Under the pieces are notes generated by a model. It was not told the DNA's origin. It was given only the letters and a program-made list of their open reading frames with translations, and did not search any database. 64,000 nt of DNA from Cyclaneusma minus (lineage: Eukaryota; Ascomycota; Leotiomycetes; Marthamycetales; Marthamycetaceae): contig JAKZHN010000002.1 of the NCBI GenBank assembly GCA_037179335.1, forward strand, positions 744,001-808,000. Direction: 5' to 3'. Both the position numbers and the translations under genes were made by a program. This document shows, one piece after another, positions 22,102 to 32,984 of the stretch (the stretch's first letter is position 1; every line of letters begins with the position of its first letter).

Positions 22102-23943
22102 ATGTTCTTGTCTTGTAGTATTCTAGGGCTCGTCGTTGTTGGGTTGTTCATCTGTTGGGGAATCTGCAGAGTTGTTTATAATCTGTACTTTCATCCGTTT
22201 GCCAAGGTCCCCGGGCCAAAGCTGGCGGCTGCTACGCAGTGGTATGAATTCTATTACGATATTTTCAAATGGCCTGGCGGGCAGTACTCGTGGCAAATTG
22301 ACAAGATGCATGAGAGTTATGGTGAGGTTTCTAGGTTTTCCCCTGGCAGACAATGTGAAGTTTTATCTGTCTCTTTCTGACTGCTGGCCTTCCTAACTTG
22401 CACTTCTTTAGGACCCATCGTCCGTGTCACTCCTCACCAAGTCCATATCAAAGACCCCAGTTTCTATAATCGTCTGTACTGCAATGCCAGCGAGGGACTC
22501 CGGGACAAATACGCGCCATCTGCCCATATGATTGGCTCTCCCCTGGCAGGTCAATATTCCCCTGATCATCTATCCATCACAAAAAGTTAACACTTGGACC
22601 CTCAAGGCTTCGGAACAGTCCATCACGATGCCCATCGCCATCGACGAAGCGCCGTATCCACTTTCTACTCCAAACGTGCCATCAATGACCTCGAACCATG
22701 GATCCATGAGCGCTGTACAACGCTCTGCTCGAACTTTCTTGCTCAGCAGGCCAAACACGGCAAGGTCGAGCTGCGTGTCAATTTTACCGCTTTCGCTACT
22801 GAGATGATAGTCGCCCATGCGTTGCACGGCACTCGCGTGCACCAGGATCTTAAAGTGCTGCAGGACGAAGATGTGGCTCTGGAATGGCAAGAAACCGTCA
22901 TCGCCATAGAGCTTTTAACCCCCCTGGTAAAGCAGGCAACTTGGCTACTCCCTCTGGCGCCGAAGTTACCCCTATGGCTAACGCGTGGTTATGCGCCGCT
23001 GAGGAGAGTCCTTCTCCAAACCCGAGTGAGTCAAATATCCCAGAACTTGGTTCTCACCAAGAAATATGACTGATCATCGGCTGCCCTTTCCAATGTATAG
23101 GTCATGTATGAGTCTGCTTGCAAAGCTATCAGAGATGAGCCTGCTCTCGCCGCCAAGGAGAAGCTTGGAGACAAGAGCACGACCGCACAAAGCCACAATA
23201 TCTTCCGCTCAATCCTACGCTCCGAAGAAAAGGGGCCGGACCGTCTTGCCCAAGAGGGCTTCGTCGCCATTCAGGCCGGCAGCTCAACCGTTGGACGAAC
23301 CCTAAGCGACGCAATCTACTACATCCTCTCTCATCAAGAGAAAACCATGTCACCCCTGATGCGCGAGCTGCGCAGCGTGATGCCCGATAGAAACACAACC
23401 CCAACGCTGAAGCAGCTCGAGCAGTTACCGTATCTGACAGGGGTAATCAAGGAGACTCTGAGGATTTCCGCACTCTTAACATCGCGAGTGCCTCTCGTGG
23501 CCCCAGCACAGACCCTGAAGTACGGCGAGCATGTAATCCCGCCGGGCTATCCTGTGAGCATGAGCTTGCGACATATTCTGCTCGATGAACAGCTATTTCG
23601 TCAGCCGCTGGAGTTTCTGCCGGAGCGCTGGCTGAAGAGTGATCCGGATGTTGAGCTGGCGGAACGCTGGTTTGTGCCGTTTAATCGAGGCACACGAAAT
23701 TGTGTAGGCATCAAGTAAGTCCAGTTTCTTGTCCAGATCTGAAAAGTTCGATGCTAATTTGTGTCAAGCCTGGCTTATGCTGAACTGTATATTGTGCTGG
23801 CAACGGTTTTGCGCCGCTTTGAGCTGCAGTTGCACGATGTTGTCTGGGAGCGAGATATTAGGCATGATAGAGACTGCTTTATTGGAGAGCCTAAGACTGA
23901 GAGTAAAGGGGTACATGTTACTGTCAAGGCTAGAGAGAATTGA
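22102..23943 (+). CDS. Cytochrome P450 monooxygenase (trichodiene-oxygenase-like/CYP58-type), five exons
   Basis: Exons 22102-22321, 22412-22549, 22607-23025, 23101-23714 and 23769-23943 give 521 residues, a normal P450 length. An N-terminal membrane anchor (SILGLVVVGLFICWGI) is followed by the FHPFAKVPGPKLAA hinge and the WPGGQYSWQIDKMHESYGPI segment seen in many fungal secondary-metabolism P450s. The I-helix region reads AIQAGSSTVGRTL, where the usual AGxxT is recognisable. The K-helix is KETLR (~residue 376), and the PERW motif and the haem loop FNRGTRNCVG (Cys ~460) are intact. Introns are 90, 57, 75 and 54 nt; two use AAG acceptors (CTCAAG, GTCAAG). It probably hydroxylates a hydrophobic metabolite at the ER. 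No polyketide, NRPS or terpene synthase lies nearby, so a gene cluster is not supported. Confidence 0.9.
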
Positions 23944-24914
23944 GTCCTGGATTGTTGTGTGATGTGGAAACGAGCAAGAAAATGTGCGGGGGTACTCGAT
24001 GTCTCTAGGCCTTGGACGAACGGAATGGTTTATGAGTTATGACCTTCTTCTCTTCTCGTTAGCATACATGTCATCTAAGCTTTTTTGAAGGTAGAAAACG
24101 GAGGAGTGAAGGAGGAGTGAAGGAGCAGGAGGAGTGGAAAAAAGAGGCATATATAGATACCTCCTCCGCCCTTACGCAATCGACGTGCAATAAACCAGGG
24201 AGGGAATGCCATGATTCACTACTAAGAGCCCCCGCTTCCCTTTGTCGCACCTTGATACACACTAGATCTTCTCGGGGTCAAGCGAGTAACACCTTGCTTA
24301 ACGAGTCACGTGTTTGACTCGGGAAGTTCGAGAAATTACTGGAGCTATCTGCACCAAAACTGTCGAGGTAGAAGGGAACGGTTACGTAGAGAAAGAAAGA
24401 AAGAAAAGAAGGGGGGGGGGGAGTGGGCGGAGGCAGAAAAGGCGAACGTGAAACCAAAAGTTGCTCTTGAAAGTTAGTCGGGAAAAGTGGTCGGTGAAAG
24501 AGTAAGTGAAAGTCACCCCTGAAAATCGCCCCTGAAAGTCGCCCCGGAAAGTCGCCCCGGAAAGTCGCCCCGGAAAGTCGCCCCGGAAAGTCGGTCGGGT
24601 AAAGGTCGACGTGCAACAAAACTGCAAGATGGGTCTCATATCACAAGACCGTCCTCCCCTAGGTCATCCCATTCTTGGTTCTGGCCTTTTCAAGAAACTG
24701 TGGGAATTTCTCTCCACAAGAAACACCTCTCCGTTTCCCTTCCACACATCCCCACCACCGCCTATTCCCAGCACGAACTCATCCGAGACCTGCGCAAGAA
24801 GAGGCAATTATCAGACTTTTAGAACATTCCTTTCCCTCTACATGCCTCTTGAACGCCTAGCAATGCAAGACCCCCGCATCTCCAACACCTTGCCTAAGAA
24901 CCCTGATACTTATT
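23944..24914. other. Intergenic region between P450 and AP-3 mu genes
   Basis: About 970 bp between convergent genes. It contains purine-rich GGAGGAGTGAAGGAGGAGTG repeats near 24,100-24,135 with a complementary cctcctcc at ~24,163, a G-run at 24,412-24,421 and a 13-bp minisatellite (described separately). No gene is supportable. Confidence 0.5.
24512..24589. repeat. 13-bp minisatellite, six units
   Basis: Unit gtcgccccggaaa occurs four times perfectly at 24538-24589, preceded by two variant units at 24512-24537 (gtcacccctgaaa, atcgcccctgaaa). Weaker relatives extend upstream to ~24,470 (gtcgggaaa, gtcggtgaaa). The unit is not a multiple of three, so it does not encode a regular peptide repeat even though the minus strand is open across it. 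Confidence 0.9.
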
Positions 24915-26794
24915 CTAACACCTAATCTCCACCCCTTGCCGACTAACAGTAAGGTACTTAACCCCCTTGTACGGCTTGACCCCCTCCCCCAACCCCCTAC
25001 TCTTATCTTTATCCACCACCAGTGACTCCACCTTAATGCCACTCGGCAGCCATCCCTGTACACTAAAGCTCACCTGCGCACTACCCGGCATGAGCATCCT
25101 ATTCTGCTGCACCTTCCGTGCATCCCTCTCTTCCCTGCTCCCCGTTGCAATCTTTTCCTCCACGGCCCCCTGATAAGCCGGTCCCTCATCATAAGTCCCC
25201 TTCGAACCAACCCCAAAGCCAAAGCCATTCCCATCATCCTCCACCTCATCGCCAGACAAAGCGCCCACGACGGTGGCACGTAGCGTAGCACTCCCAATCC
25301 CACCATCCCTCGTCGGAAGATGCCATTCCAAATTCTTATCACCCGGATTATACGTCGTATCCCCCTTACTGACCCGAATCTCACTGATATTCCTCACGTC
25401 CGCCGGGATCGGCACCGACACAACCAATTCCTGCATCCTCGTTTTTTCCGCCTGCGCACTGCCACCAAATCCACCTCTACCGCCGCCCAATCCACCACCG
25501 CTACCACCTCCTCTGGAAAACGTCGAAGTGCTAGTATTTCCATGCCCCGAAACTCTCGTCGTGACCAGACGGACTTCAAATTCGTTGCCTTGCGGGCCGA
25601 GCGAGGTCTTTATCTCCACGCTGACCGGCAATTTCAACGCACTGTTTCCCGAGCCCAAACTTCCTGATTTTCCAGAAGTGAACGGCAGCAAATCGACCTC
25701 ATACCCCGCCAACACAAAGCGTCCATCCGGCGGTATGAAACTCAGCTCGCCTGCTTCGCGCCATCTAGCCAATCTAACACAGGGATGGAAAACCGGGAGT
25801 TCCATTACCGAATGAATGTTGTGCCTGCCGGAAGGCGTGGAAAGCGATAATATGAGGTCGGGGACGCCGGAGATTTTGGAAGTGAAGGCTATGGTGCCGT
25901 GAGCGAAGGCGGAGAGGGGGCGGCCGGAGGGAGCGAGGATGATGGAGAGGGTTTCGATTATATCAACGTAGAGTTCGTTGGAGGTGTGGCGGACGTTGGC
26001 ACGGCGCCAGGGAACAGCAGCATTATTCGACAGCGACGTATTGAAAGAACTTAAAGCTGCCATGTTGGATGTACTGGAGGGGGTGGGGGCTGATGCGAAT
26101 CCGGGTTTTCTGTATAACAAAGAAGTCAATTTTTTTTTAGCACACTACTCAAGCAAAACAAAATCCATGTAGTATTTGGAGGGAATATGAGTAGGTAGGA
26201 ATAGGGAATAGGAGAACTTACCCAGGGATGTTAATATTTCCAAGTATTTTCCCCAACCACCCCTCAACCTCTACACAATCCCTCAACTGATTATTTTCCG
26301 TCGTTGATACAATACCCCCATCACACATCTCATTCAGCAGCTGCGCAACTACATCATATCCCCCCTCAATCCTACTCGCCAACAACGGTGCACCGAGAAA
26401 GTCTTCGAAGATATCAACTACCTTGTGCATCCATTCTAGCACTAGCAGTGGCTCAATTTCCGAGGATGAGGTAACGAGGAAGAGTAGGTTGGACTGGATG
26501 AGACTGAAGAGGAGTGTCGGTGGGGAGGTGTTGGGGAGGTGGATTAGGGACGGGCGAGGCGAGGGGTGTGCGAGGTAGAGGGGGAGGAGGTGGGGAGCGC
26601 TGAGGGGGCGCGAGGCGTAGGTGTGAGTTAGAATGGGCCGGCTATATCAGTTTGTCAGTACAATTCAGTTCATCAATTCATCAATTCATCAGTTCATCAG
26701 TTCAGTAGTTTGGGGGAAGATGAGGTGTGGTGGTGAGGGGAAGGACGTACTTGGCTTCATCATAGATGTACAGAGCTTCAATAGCTCCCGACAT
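24915..26794 (-). CDS. APM3: AP-3 adaptor complex subunit mu, three exons
   Basis: Minus-strand exons 26794-26751, 26641-26222 and 26109-24915 join in phase to 552 residues. The first exon encodes MSGAIEALYIYDEA, the second continues NRPILTHTYASRPLS and LLFLVTSSSEIEPLLVLEWMHKVVDIFEDFLG (longin-like N-domain). The third starts KPGFASAPTP and includes the mu-homology domain: VPWRRANVRHTSNELYVDIIE, then LSFIPPDGRFVLAGYEV. A Gly-rich loop (GGGSGGGLGGGRGGFGG) is inserted, and the end is VKYLTVSRQGVEIRC. AP-3 mu recognises tyrosine-based sorting signals for Golgi/endosome to vacuole transport. Introns are 109 and 112 nt. Intron 1 holds an 8-bp tandem repeat. Confidence 0.93.
26655..26705. repeat. 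Tandem TTCATCAA/TTCATCAG repeat in AP-3 mu intron 1
   Basis: Five to six head-to-tail copies of an 8-bp unit (ttcatcaa, later ttcatcag) lie within intron 1 of the AP-3 mu gene, between the donor at 26750 and the acceptor at 26642. Confidence 0.8.
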
Positions 26795-27075
26795 CTTTGG
26801 CTTGAGCAGGCAGAAGCCTTCTCATCTTCGACCGACCGTTTTGCTGTTTTTTGGAGCGACAGTGGTGTCGCGGGATGTCGAGATGGATGTCGTAGCTTGG
26901 ACGTGGGGGGAGGCGGAGTGGCCGCTTCGTATCGGATACGAGTGGAGCTGTCTCCGAACTCTGAATTGACTTTGCGACTCCGGCTTCACCTCACCAGACA
27001 CCCCTGATTCGACAGATATCTGGAAATTTATTTTGCCTTGTCCGACTCCGCACGAACTGAGAATCTCAAGCAACC

Positions 27076-27442
27076 ATGACTCCTAATATCCAGCAACCCG
27101 ACAAACCGGACCCGTTGAAGCAAGCTAGAGACGTGCCAGAAGATTGCCTGTCTTGTCGGATCACTGGTACGCGCTAGAAGACAGCTCTATACATACGCTT
27201 TCCTCCTTATTCTTAGTTTTTATTCTCTTGGAAGACGCTAATGCTTCCCTTGGATCACAGGTGCCGGCGCCTTCATTGGACTGGGTGTTTACAGCTACTT
27301 CTCCGGTCAAGCTCAGCTCGAACAGCAAAGAGCCAACATCTTGAGAAGCGGCTCCCGATTCGGCATGAGATTTCGAAAGAACGGCATTACCGGCATCTCG
27401 CTGAGTCTGATTGGTCTTGGTATCTACCGCCTGGTCGTATAG
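27076..27442 (+). CDS. Small DMAC1/Dmo2-like (DUF4536) mitochondrial membrane protein, two exons
   Basis: Exons 27076-27166 and 27261-27442 give 90 residues. The short hydrophilic N-terminus ends in DCLSCRITGAGAFIGLGVYSYF, where a CxxC motif directly precedes a first hydrophobic segment. A basic loop (RSGSRFGMRFRKNG) leads to a second hydrophobic segment ISLSLIGLGIYRLVV. This layout fits the DUF4536/Dmo2-like family, whose animal relative DMAC1 helps assemble the complex I distal membrane arm; the role in this fungus is inferred. It is divergent from AP-3 mu with 281 bp between starts. The gene is easily missed because the intron splits a 91-codon frame. Confidence 0.8.
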
Positions 27443-27675
27443 AAAGTCCCTCTCCGATGTACTCGACACCTCCGCGCCAGGGCCACTCCCAATTGCATGA
27501 AAGCATCAAGTCGCACAGCACACCCAATAAGTATTTCTCAAGGAAACACGATCGAACCCATGAATAATACATTTCGGTAAAACATTCGTGTGCGCAAATC
27601 TATACAAAACACCCCCTGAATCGAATGCCCGGGTATATCGCTTATTCCACAATCCTATCCATCGCAATGCAAGTC

Positions 27676-28929
27676 CTAGACAACGACCGCGTCTTCGCCC
27701 ACAATGCGGTCCATCGCAATGCTCGTCCTCGGAATCGTCTGCGCCTTCGCCCTCCACTGTCTCCTTTCCTCCTGCAAGCTCCTTCTCACATAAGCCATCG
27801 TTATCAGAATATTCACACCGGTCCAGAGAAAAGGAAGACCCCATCCGACACCGAACGCTATGTTGACCGGTAACACCATAATGAGAACAGTCGACACGAT
27901 GGCGATGATCATGAAACCGGCGCCGTGTGCCCATGTAAGGCGTAACAGCATGCGTCGGAATAGCGGGCTGGCTTCATAACGGCGCATGCATTGTCGTCGA
28001 AAGCGTTGCTCGCCGCGTGCCTCGATACAACCCGAATCCTCAATGATGGGAAACAGTGCCGGTCTCCAAATTTCACCCTTGGGCGTGGAGGACAAGTTGA
28101 AAGGCAGACGATACTTGTATTGTGTCAAGAAGGCCGTGGTAAGGAACAGAATGCCTAGCCAGTAGCAGATCGATGCACTTGGCATAGCGCAGAGGCGTAG
28201 GATGGGGTTGCTGGGCGCGGTGCCTGCGACGAGCTCGATCTCAACGATTGCTATGATGATGGCAAGATTCACCTGGAGGAACTCGGCCTGCAGCGGAAAG
28301 AGTCAGCATTACGAATGACGGTGGAACGGAAAAGGAGGCAAGGACTTACGCAGCCCCATCGCGTCCATCCTAACGGTCGGAATTTGTTTGCGCCTCGGCT
28401 TTCGAAGAACAGTCTGAAAGTTCGGAAGGAGTAGTGAGTGAAACTCAGCAGACCATAGACACCGGTGATGACAGCAAAAACTAGGCAGGTGTTAGTATGC
28501 GCCAAGACCATCTTCACTGCCGGGTTATATCATACTGTCTTGCAAGCTGAGTTTGGTGCCAAACCGCAGAGCATAGTAATAACTGATAGGCAAGGCACAA
28601 AGATCCAAGGTTGCAAGCACCAAGCCTAGCAGCAGGATGAGGATGCGCTTCTTATGCGGTGTGTGGAGCGGCGGAGGGACATCCTCGATTTGCGAGCCAG
28701 CCGACTCGGTGGAATCCTGGGAACCGTCTAAGGCACCATCGAGAGTGCCAGCAACGGTCGGTGAGCGAGTATGGGCTTCGCTGGGCGGTGCAGGCGGAAC
28801 AAGAGTTGTGGTTGGCTCCGGATGGGCCTGGATCTGGTCGTGGTTTTCAGGCGGAACCGCGCTTTCCTTTTCGATGTCATTCGCCGTCGTGGGCTCGAAT
28901 TGGACGTGGCCGTTGGTCTCCGTCGACAT
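27676..28929 (-). CDS. Multi-pass membrane protein of unknown function, three exons
   Basis: Minus-strand exons 28929-28536, 28480-28350 and 28287-27676 join to 378 residues; introns are 55 and 62 nt with GTATGA/GTAAGT donors. The first ~95 residues are polar and Pro/Glu/Thr-rich (STETNGHVQFEPTTAND...), then HKKRILILLLGLVLATLDL begins the first membrane helix. Further hydrophobic segments are FAVITGVYGLLSFTHY, VNLAIIIAIVEIEL, ICYWLGILFLTTAF, AGFMIIAIVSTVLIMVL and LPFLWTGVNILITMAYV, so about six to seven helices with a basic C-terminal tail. I do not recognise a named family; it resembles lineage-specific fungal integral membrane proteins. It converges with the DMAC1-like gene. Confidence 0.8.
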
Positions 28930-29673
28930 GGCTGAGGTCGGGACAATAGGAAAAGCTCAGTGGCTCTTGTTCAGCAGACACTCGCGACGCAGAGAGTTGG
29001 CGGCCGTTTCGCTCAACATGTAAGAAGCGGCGCAGAATACTACAGGGGAATGAGGCTTGTCGAATACTTTTGGGAAGCGGAATTAGAGATGGAATCCACG
29101 TCGGGACGTGCGGCGTTGTTATGGATGGGCTTTCGGGAGATCTCTCTGGCGCCGTCTTGTGGCATTGGTGCTTGTTGAAGACTCCTCGACCGCCGGCCTG
29201 TGATGTCATACCAAGACGCGGATACGCCAGCGCCTCGCACCAGCGCGGCTTCCTTTTCCGGCTGATCAAAGACTGAATACGGGCGAATGCTACATGTATT
29301 TACATTTACATCTTGCTTGATATTACGTTGGCCTGAGAATGATATATCTTTAACAATCAGCTCCATACTTGGGCACTTGATGTAATGCTATATCTCTGTA
29401 TACCGTCGAATTCAAATCGCGAATGCCTTGCGGGCGCCATGTCCACCGGACGTAAATAGGCTGGGAGCTCTGGCCGGCCCGGTTACACAATATCTCCGGC
29501 GCCAAGCCGCTAAGCAATTTCTGGTGCCCCGACTGAATTTCCACAACCTCAATGTCAATGCCGCCTCAGCCTTTCTCAGCCTTGCTCCTCGATTTCGCGC
29601 TTGAAGCACCCCGCTGCGCCCACACAGCTACGAGATCTCAATTAAAGTACAGCTGCTTCACGAAGCGCCCGCC
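28930..29673. other. Divergent intergenic region, membrane protein / RRP4
   Basis: About 740 bp between two divergent starts. No coding signal with family similarity is visible; presumed promoters for both genes. Confidence 0.4.
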
Positions 29674-30783
29674 ATGGCGATCACCATTCTTCCTCCCGCG
29701 CCGGCATTCGTGTCCAGGTACAGCGAAGACAACGACTCCTCGGACGATTCAGATGGAGGCGTTGATCTGGAAGGCGATATTGACATGGGGAGACCCAAGA
29801 AGAAGGCCAGATATGGAAGCAAGGCTGCCAAACACATGGTCATGCCTGGCGAGACTGTGACTGACGATCCGCAATGGATGAGGTGAGCGAGCTCTATACC
29901 TCACAAGATCACCTCTCCATCAAATGAATAAACCTAACGAACCATCCACAGAGGCCACGGCACATACGTTCCCCCCGAAACCACCGAAATCATCTCCACA
30001 GTCGCCGGCACCATCCAAAAGACCAATAAGCTCCTATCCGTCCGCCCTCTCCGCGCTCGCTACACACCCGAAATCGGCGACTTAGTAGTCGGCCGCATCG
30101 TCGAAGTGCAATCCAAGCGCTGGCGCGTCGACGTCGGCGCACCCCTCCTCGCCGTCCTCCCCCTCTCCGCCATCAACCTCCCCGGAGGCATCCTGCGCAA
30201 ACGTACCGAAACCGACGAGTTGCAAATCCGCACTTTCTTCTCTGAAGGAGACCTGTTGGTCGCTGAAGTACAGGCACTGTTTCAAGATGGAAGTGCGGGA
30301 CTTCACACCAGAAGTTTGAAGTATGGAAAGCTCAGGAATGGCGTTTTCATGAGCGTGAGTGGGACTGGGGGAGGCGGTGGTGTGGTACGGGCGAGGAGAC
30401 AAGTGTGGACGATTGAGACGGCGAATGGGGGTGGGAAGGTGGATGTGATACTGGGGGTGAATGGGTATATCTGGATATCCAAACATGTGGAGGCGGAGGT
30501 TGGGGAGGGGAGAGAGGCGATCACGCGGATTGAGGAGAGTGTGAGCAGTAAGGTTTATTCGAGCCAGAATGATGCCATTGAGGTGGCGACGAGGAGGGAG
30601 ATTGCGAGGATCAGGGGTGTTATTCAGGTTTTGGTGGAGGCGGGTTGTAGAGTGGATGAGGATATGGTCAATAGGGGGTATGAGGCGGCTGTGGAGGTGT
30701 GCTCGAAGGAGGATGATGAGGGGGATTATTTGGGTAGGGAGAAGGGGAAGACGGTTTTGGCGATTGTCAGGGGATCGTCGTGA
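29674..30783 (+). CDS. RRP4: Exosome complex subunit RRP4, two exons
   Basis: Exons 29674-29882 and 29952-30783 (69-nt intron, GTGAGC donor) give 346 residues. The start sits in a near-ideal context (GCCATGGCG). The acidic N-terminus SEDNDSSDDSDGG is followed by VMPGETVTDDPQWMRGHGTY, the conserved Rrp4 entry into the N-terminal beta domain. An S1 domain follows (EIGDLVVGRIVEVQSKRWRVDVGA), then LRKRTETDELQIRTFFSEGDLLVAEVQ and RSLKYGKLRNG. A KH domain reads VDVILGVNGYIWISKHV. Rrp4 is a cap subunit of the RNA exosome that threads RNA to Rrp44. A glycine loop (SGTGGGGGVV) is an insertion relative to typical homologues. Confidence 0.95.
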
Positions 30784-32022
30784 ATGCTGCTGCGGGATGG
30801 GAGTTGGGCATGGAGTTCAAAAAGGGGTCATAAAAAGTTTTAATCGCGTGCCGTATCGAGGCCGAGTGTTGGACAGGCAATGGAAACTCAAACGCCTTCA
30901 AATGAATTCTGGAGTATGAAGGGATTGTCTATGTGGCCCGTTTTCATTTCGATGCAGTTGCCCTTGCTAAAATAGGCGCTTCTCGAATCAGGCTACTCCA
31001 CCATAGGGACTGACAAGTGAATTCAACCCGACCTCGAAAGGAAAAGAGGAGATATGGAGGCGTCTGATAATGTGACGAGTGAAGATCAGGGTCATGTGAG
31101 CAGACCTAGACTTTCGGAGTATAAGCACAATGCTAGCTACTAACTCTTGCTTATTAACACGACCTCATGGACAAGGCTTTCCCAATGTGCTGCTGTATAT
31201 AGGTACTTGACGATCCTTACAGCCTGAAAGAAGTGGTAAGTTTACCTTAGCTGAGGTGTGATCCAAAATCCGCGAGACTGATGATCCCGCATACCTTAGT
31301 CTTGTGATTTAGACAAGGGCCGCAAAGGCACTTTCTACGTCGACGACACTGAATTCTGAAAAGGCCCTCTCCGACACGGACGTGGCCATGCTGGTACTTT
31401 GCTTAGGTACTTTGTCCCAAGAAGCGCTGCGCGATAATGCTAATGCTGTTAATGCGAAGACGAGGTTTACTTGCATGTTTTTCCAGGCGCGGTAAAGAGT
31501 GTTGGACTCCCATAGCCAGCTAACCAGCCAGGGCTTAACCCAGGGCTTGGCGCTAGCGCTGCAGGCTCCCTTAAGGAGCTGCAGCCACACACACAATAGA
31601 TCACTATCGCTCTCTATATATGACCACTGCGTGCTTGATAAAGAGCAATTTGATGCGGCCGGGACAGGGTGTTGCTGTGGCGGCGGCGGGGGCGCTGTTC
31701 AAGGTGGGGGCCTGGTTGAAGGTGAAGGAATTGTTGGGGTGAAGGGTGAGCCGAAGCTGAGCGAGGATGAGTGTGGAGGAAGGGAATTGTTCAATTGTAC
31801 GAGTGAGATGTATCCGGCGAAAGAGAAGGGAGGGGAGGGGGCATATGCGGTTGCTTGGAATAATGAGGCGGCGGAGCAGAAGTGAGAGGTGGTGGAGAGA
31901 TATAGGGGGCGGCGGAGAAGATTTGGGGGCATACCGTGGGGACGTTTAGGCAAATAACTGGGTTGCAGGCCATATGACTGGAATGGGCAGCCGATGGGCA
32001 AGGAGCTGACATGATAGGCAGC
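30784..32022. other. Gene-free region left of the transposon island
   Basis: About 1.24 kb with ordinary composition. The plus frame at 31,499-31,885 is GGA/GCG-rich low complexity without motifs. Nothing else is supportable up to the 8-bp duplication at 32,023. Confidence 0.4.
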
Positions 32023-32030
32023 CTGGGAAT
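32023..32030. repeat. Left 8-bp target-site duplication (CTGGGAAT)
   Basis: CTGGGAAT lies immediately outside the left terminal inverted repeat and is repeated exactly at 55045-55052 immediately outside the right one. An 8-bp duplication is characteristic of hAT-superfamily insertion. Confidence 0.85.
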
Positions 32031-32046
32031 CAGGGTGTGGGAAACT
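32031..32046 (+). repeat. Left terminal inverted repeat of hAT-type element
   Basis: Sixteen bases beginning CAG, matching the right end in inverted orientation with one mismatch. Several AACTTAAGTT palindromic motifs follow within 100 bp, resembling subterminal transposase-binding repeats. Confidence 0.8.
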
Positions 32047-32164
32047 AAAAAGGAAAAACTAAAACTTAAGTTTAAAACTTAAGTTTGTAACGAACTAAAG
32101 GGGTCCCAAGTTTAGATTGAAAACTTAAGTTCCATTTTAGTTAGAAACTCAGGGGTAAAGGGGT

Positions 32165-32201
32165 AAGTACTTTTGCACCTATTTTTGGTATAAAAGTACT
32201 T
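32165..32201. repeat. Perfect 10-bp hairpin (AAGTACTTTT/AAAAGTACTT)
   Basis: AAGTACTTTT at 32165-32174 is exactly complementary to AAAAGTACTT at 32192-32201, with a 17-nt loop. It lies between the left inverted repeat and the first retroelement repeat. Function unknown; it may be a subterminal feature of the outer element. Confidence 0.7.
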
Positions 32202-32294
32202 CGGGAAGCCCCGGGGAATGGGATATTAGAAATTAATTAATAATTATTTACCAAGTAATATATTTCTTTATATTAATAATTATTTTGAAAAACT

Positions 32295-32436
32295 ATTGGT
32301 TTATTAAGGGTAAACGGGTGAGACAGGTTGCACGTGCAATTCGGGGTCGTTAATATGCTGTTGATTGTGTCTAGGGAGGAAAGCTGGCTCGTCGCCGGCG
32401 CTCTCCTTAAGGCCATTTTCAGCTCTTGGCGCTAGC
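32295..32436 (+). repeat. Direct repeat DR-1, left half (interrupted by LTR element 1)
   Basis: This stretch matches 54242-54383 through the blocks GCTCGTCGCCGGCGCT and GCTCTTGGCGCTAGC, differing almost only by C/T and G/A changes. It is cut at CTAGC by LTR element 1 and continues at 40224 (CTAGCGGCAGC...) up to ~40289. The intact copy is at 54242-54444. Confidence 0.8.
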
Positions 32437-32662
32437 TGTTACAGTGGTCAAAAATAGATTGGCAGACGGGGGTGCGTTGTACGTATTCCTTAGCTATAAA
32501 AAATAGCCGCTGCCTTTTTTAAATAAAAATAGCAATATTTAAATATTATATACTAAAAGCCTTGCTTGGCTTTTTTAATAAGCAATGCTTATTTTTTATT
32601 TTTTTTTAGCGTATATATTTTATAAAATACCCGCAAAGCGCTTTTTTCGGCCCTATATAACA
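32437..32662 (+). repeat. LTR copy A (outermost 5' copy of element 1)
   Basis: 226 bp from TGTTACAGTGG to CTATATAACA. It shares ATTGGCA, AGCTATAAAAAATAGCCGCT, AAAAGCCTTGCTT and CCCGCAAAG...CGGCCC blocks with the other copies. It is the least mutated at its 5' end (GCAGACGGGGGTGCGTTGTA). Confidence 0.8.
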
Positions 32663-32757
32663 ATTATCCCTTTTTTTATAGCTTTAGGCCCTAAAGCTTT
32701 TAAATACAAATTTTTGCTTTTTGGTAATTTAATATTTAATTTTAATTATTAATTTCG

Positions 32758-32984
32758 TGTTATAATAATCAAAAATAAATTGGCAAATAAGGATGCATTA
32801 TATATATTTCTTAGCTATAAAAAATAGCCGCTGTTTTTTTTTAAATAAAAATAACAATGCCTAAATATTATATATTAAAAGCCTTGCTTAGCTTTTTTAA
32901 TAAATAATATTTATTTTTTATATATTTTTAATATATATATTTTATAAAATGCCCGCAAAATGCCTTTTTCGGCCCTATATAATA
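32758..32984 (+). repeat. LTR copy B (second 5' copy of element 1)
   Basis: 227 bp, same orientation as copy A and 321 bp downstream. The 95 bp between A and B (32663-32757) recur immediately after B (32985-33080), so LTR plus leader is present in tandem. Confidence 0.8.

Noticed and set aside
22102..23943. Secondary-metabolite gene cluster around the P450
   Set aside because: No backbone synthase, transporter or pathway regulator adjacent; neighbours are AP-3 mu and an unclassified tract.
24382..24639. Minus-strand repeat polypeptide (RGDFxGRLSG-like)
   Set aside because: The 13-bp unit is not a codon multiple; the apparent peptide repeat is a by-product of an open frame over the minisatellite.
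31499..31885. Plus-strand 128-codon frame beside the island
   Set aside because: Low-complexity Gly/Glu composition from GGA/GCG-rich DNA and no family similarity.
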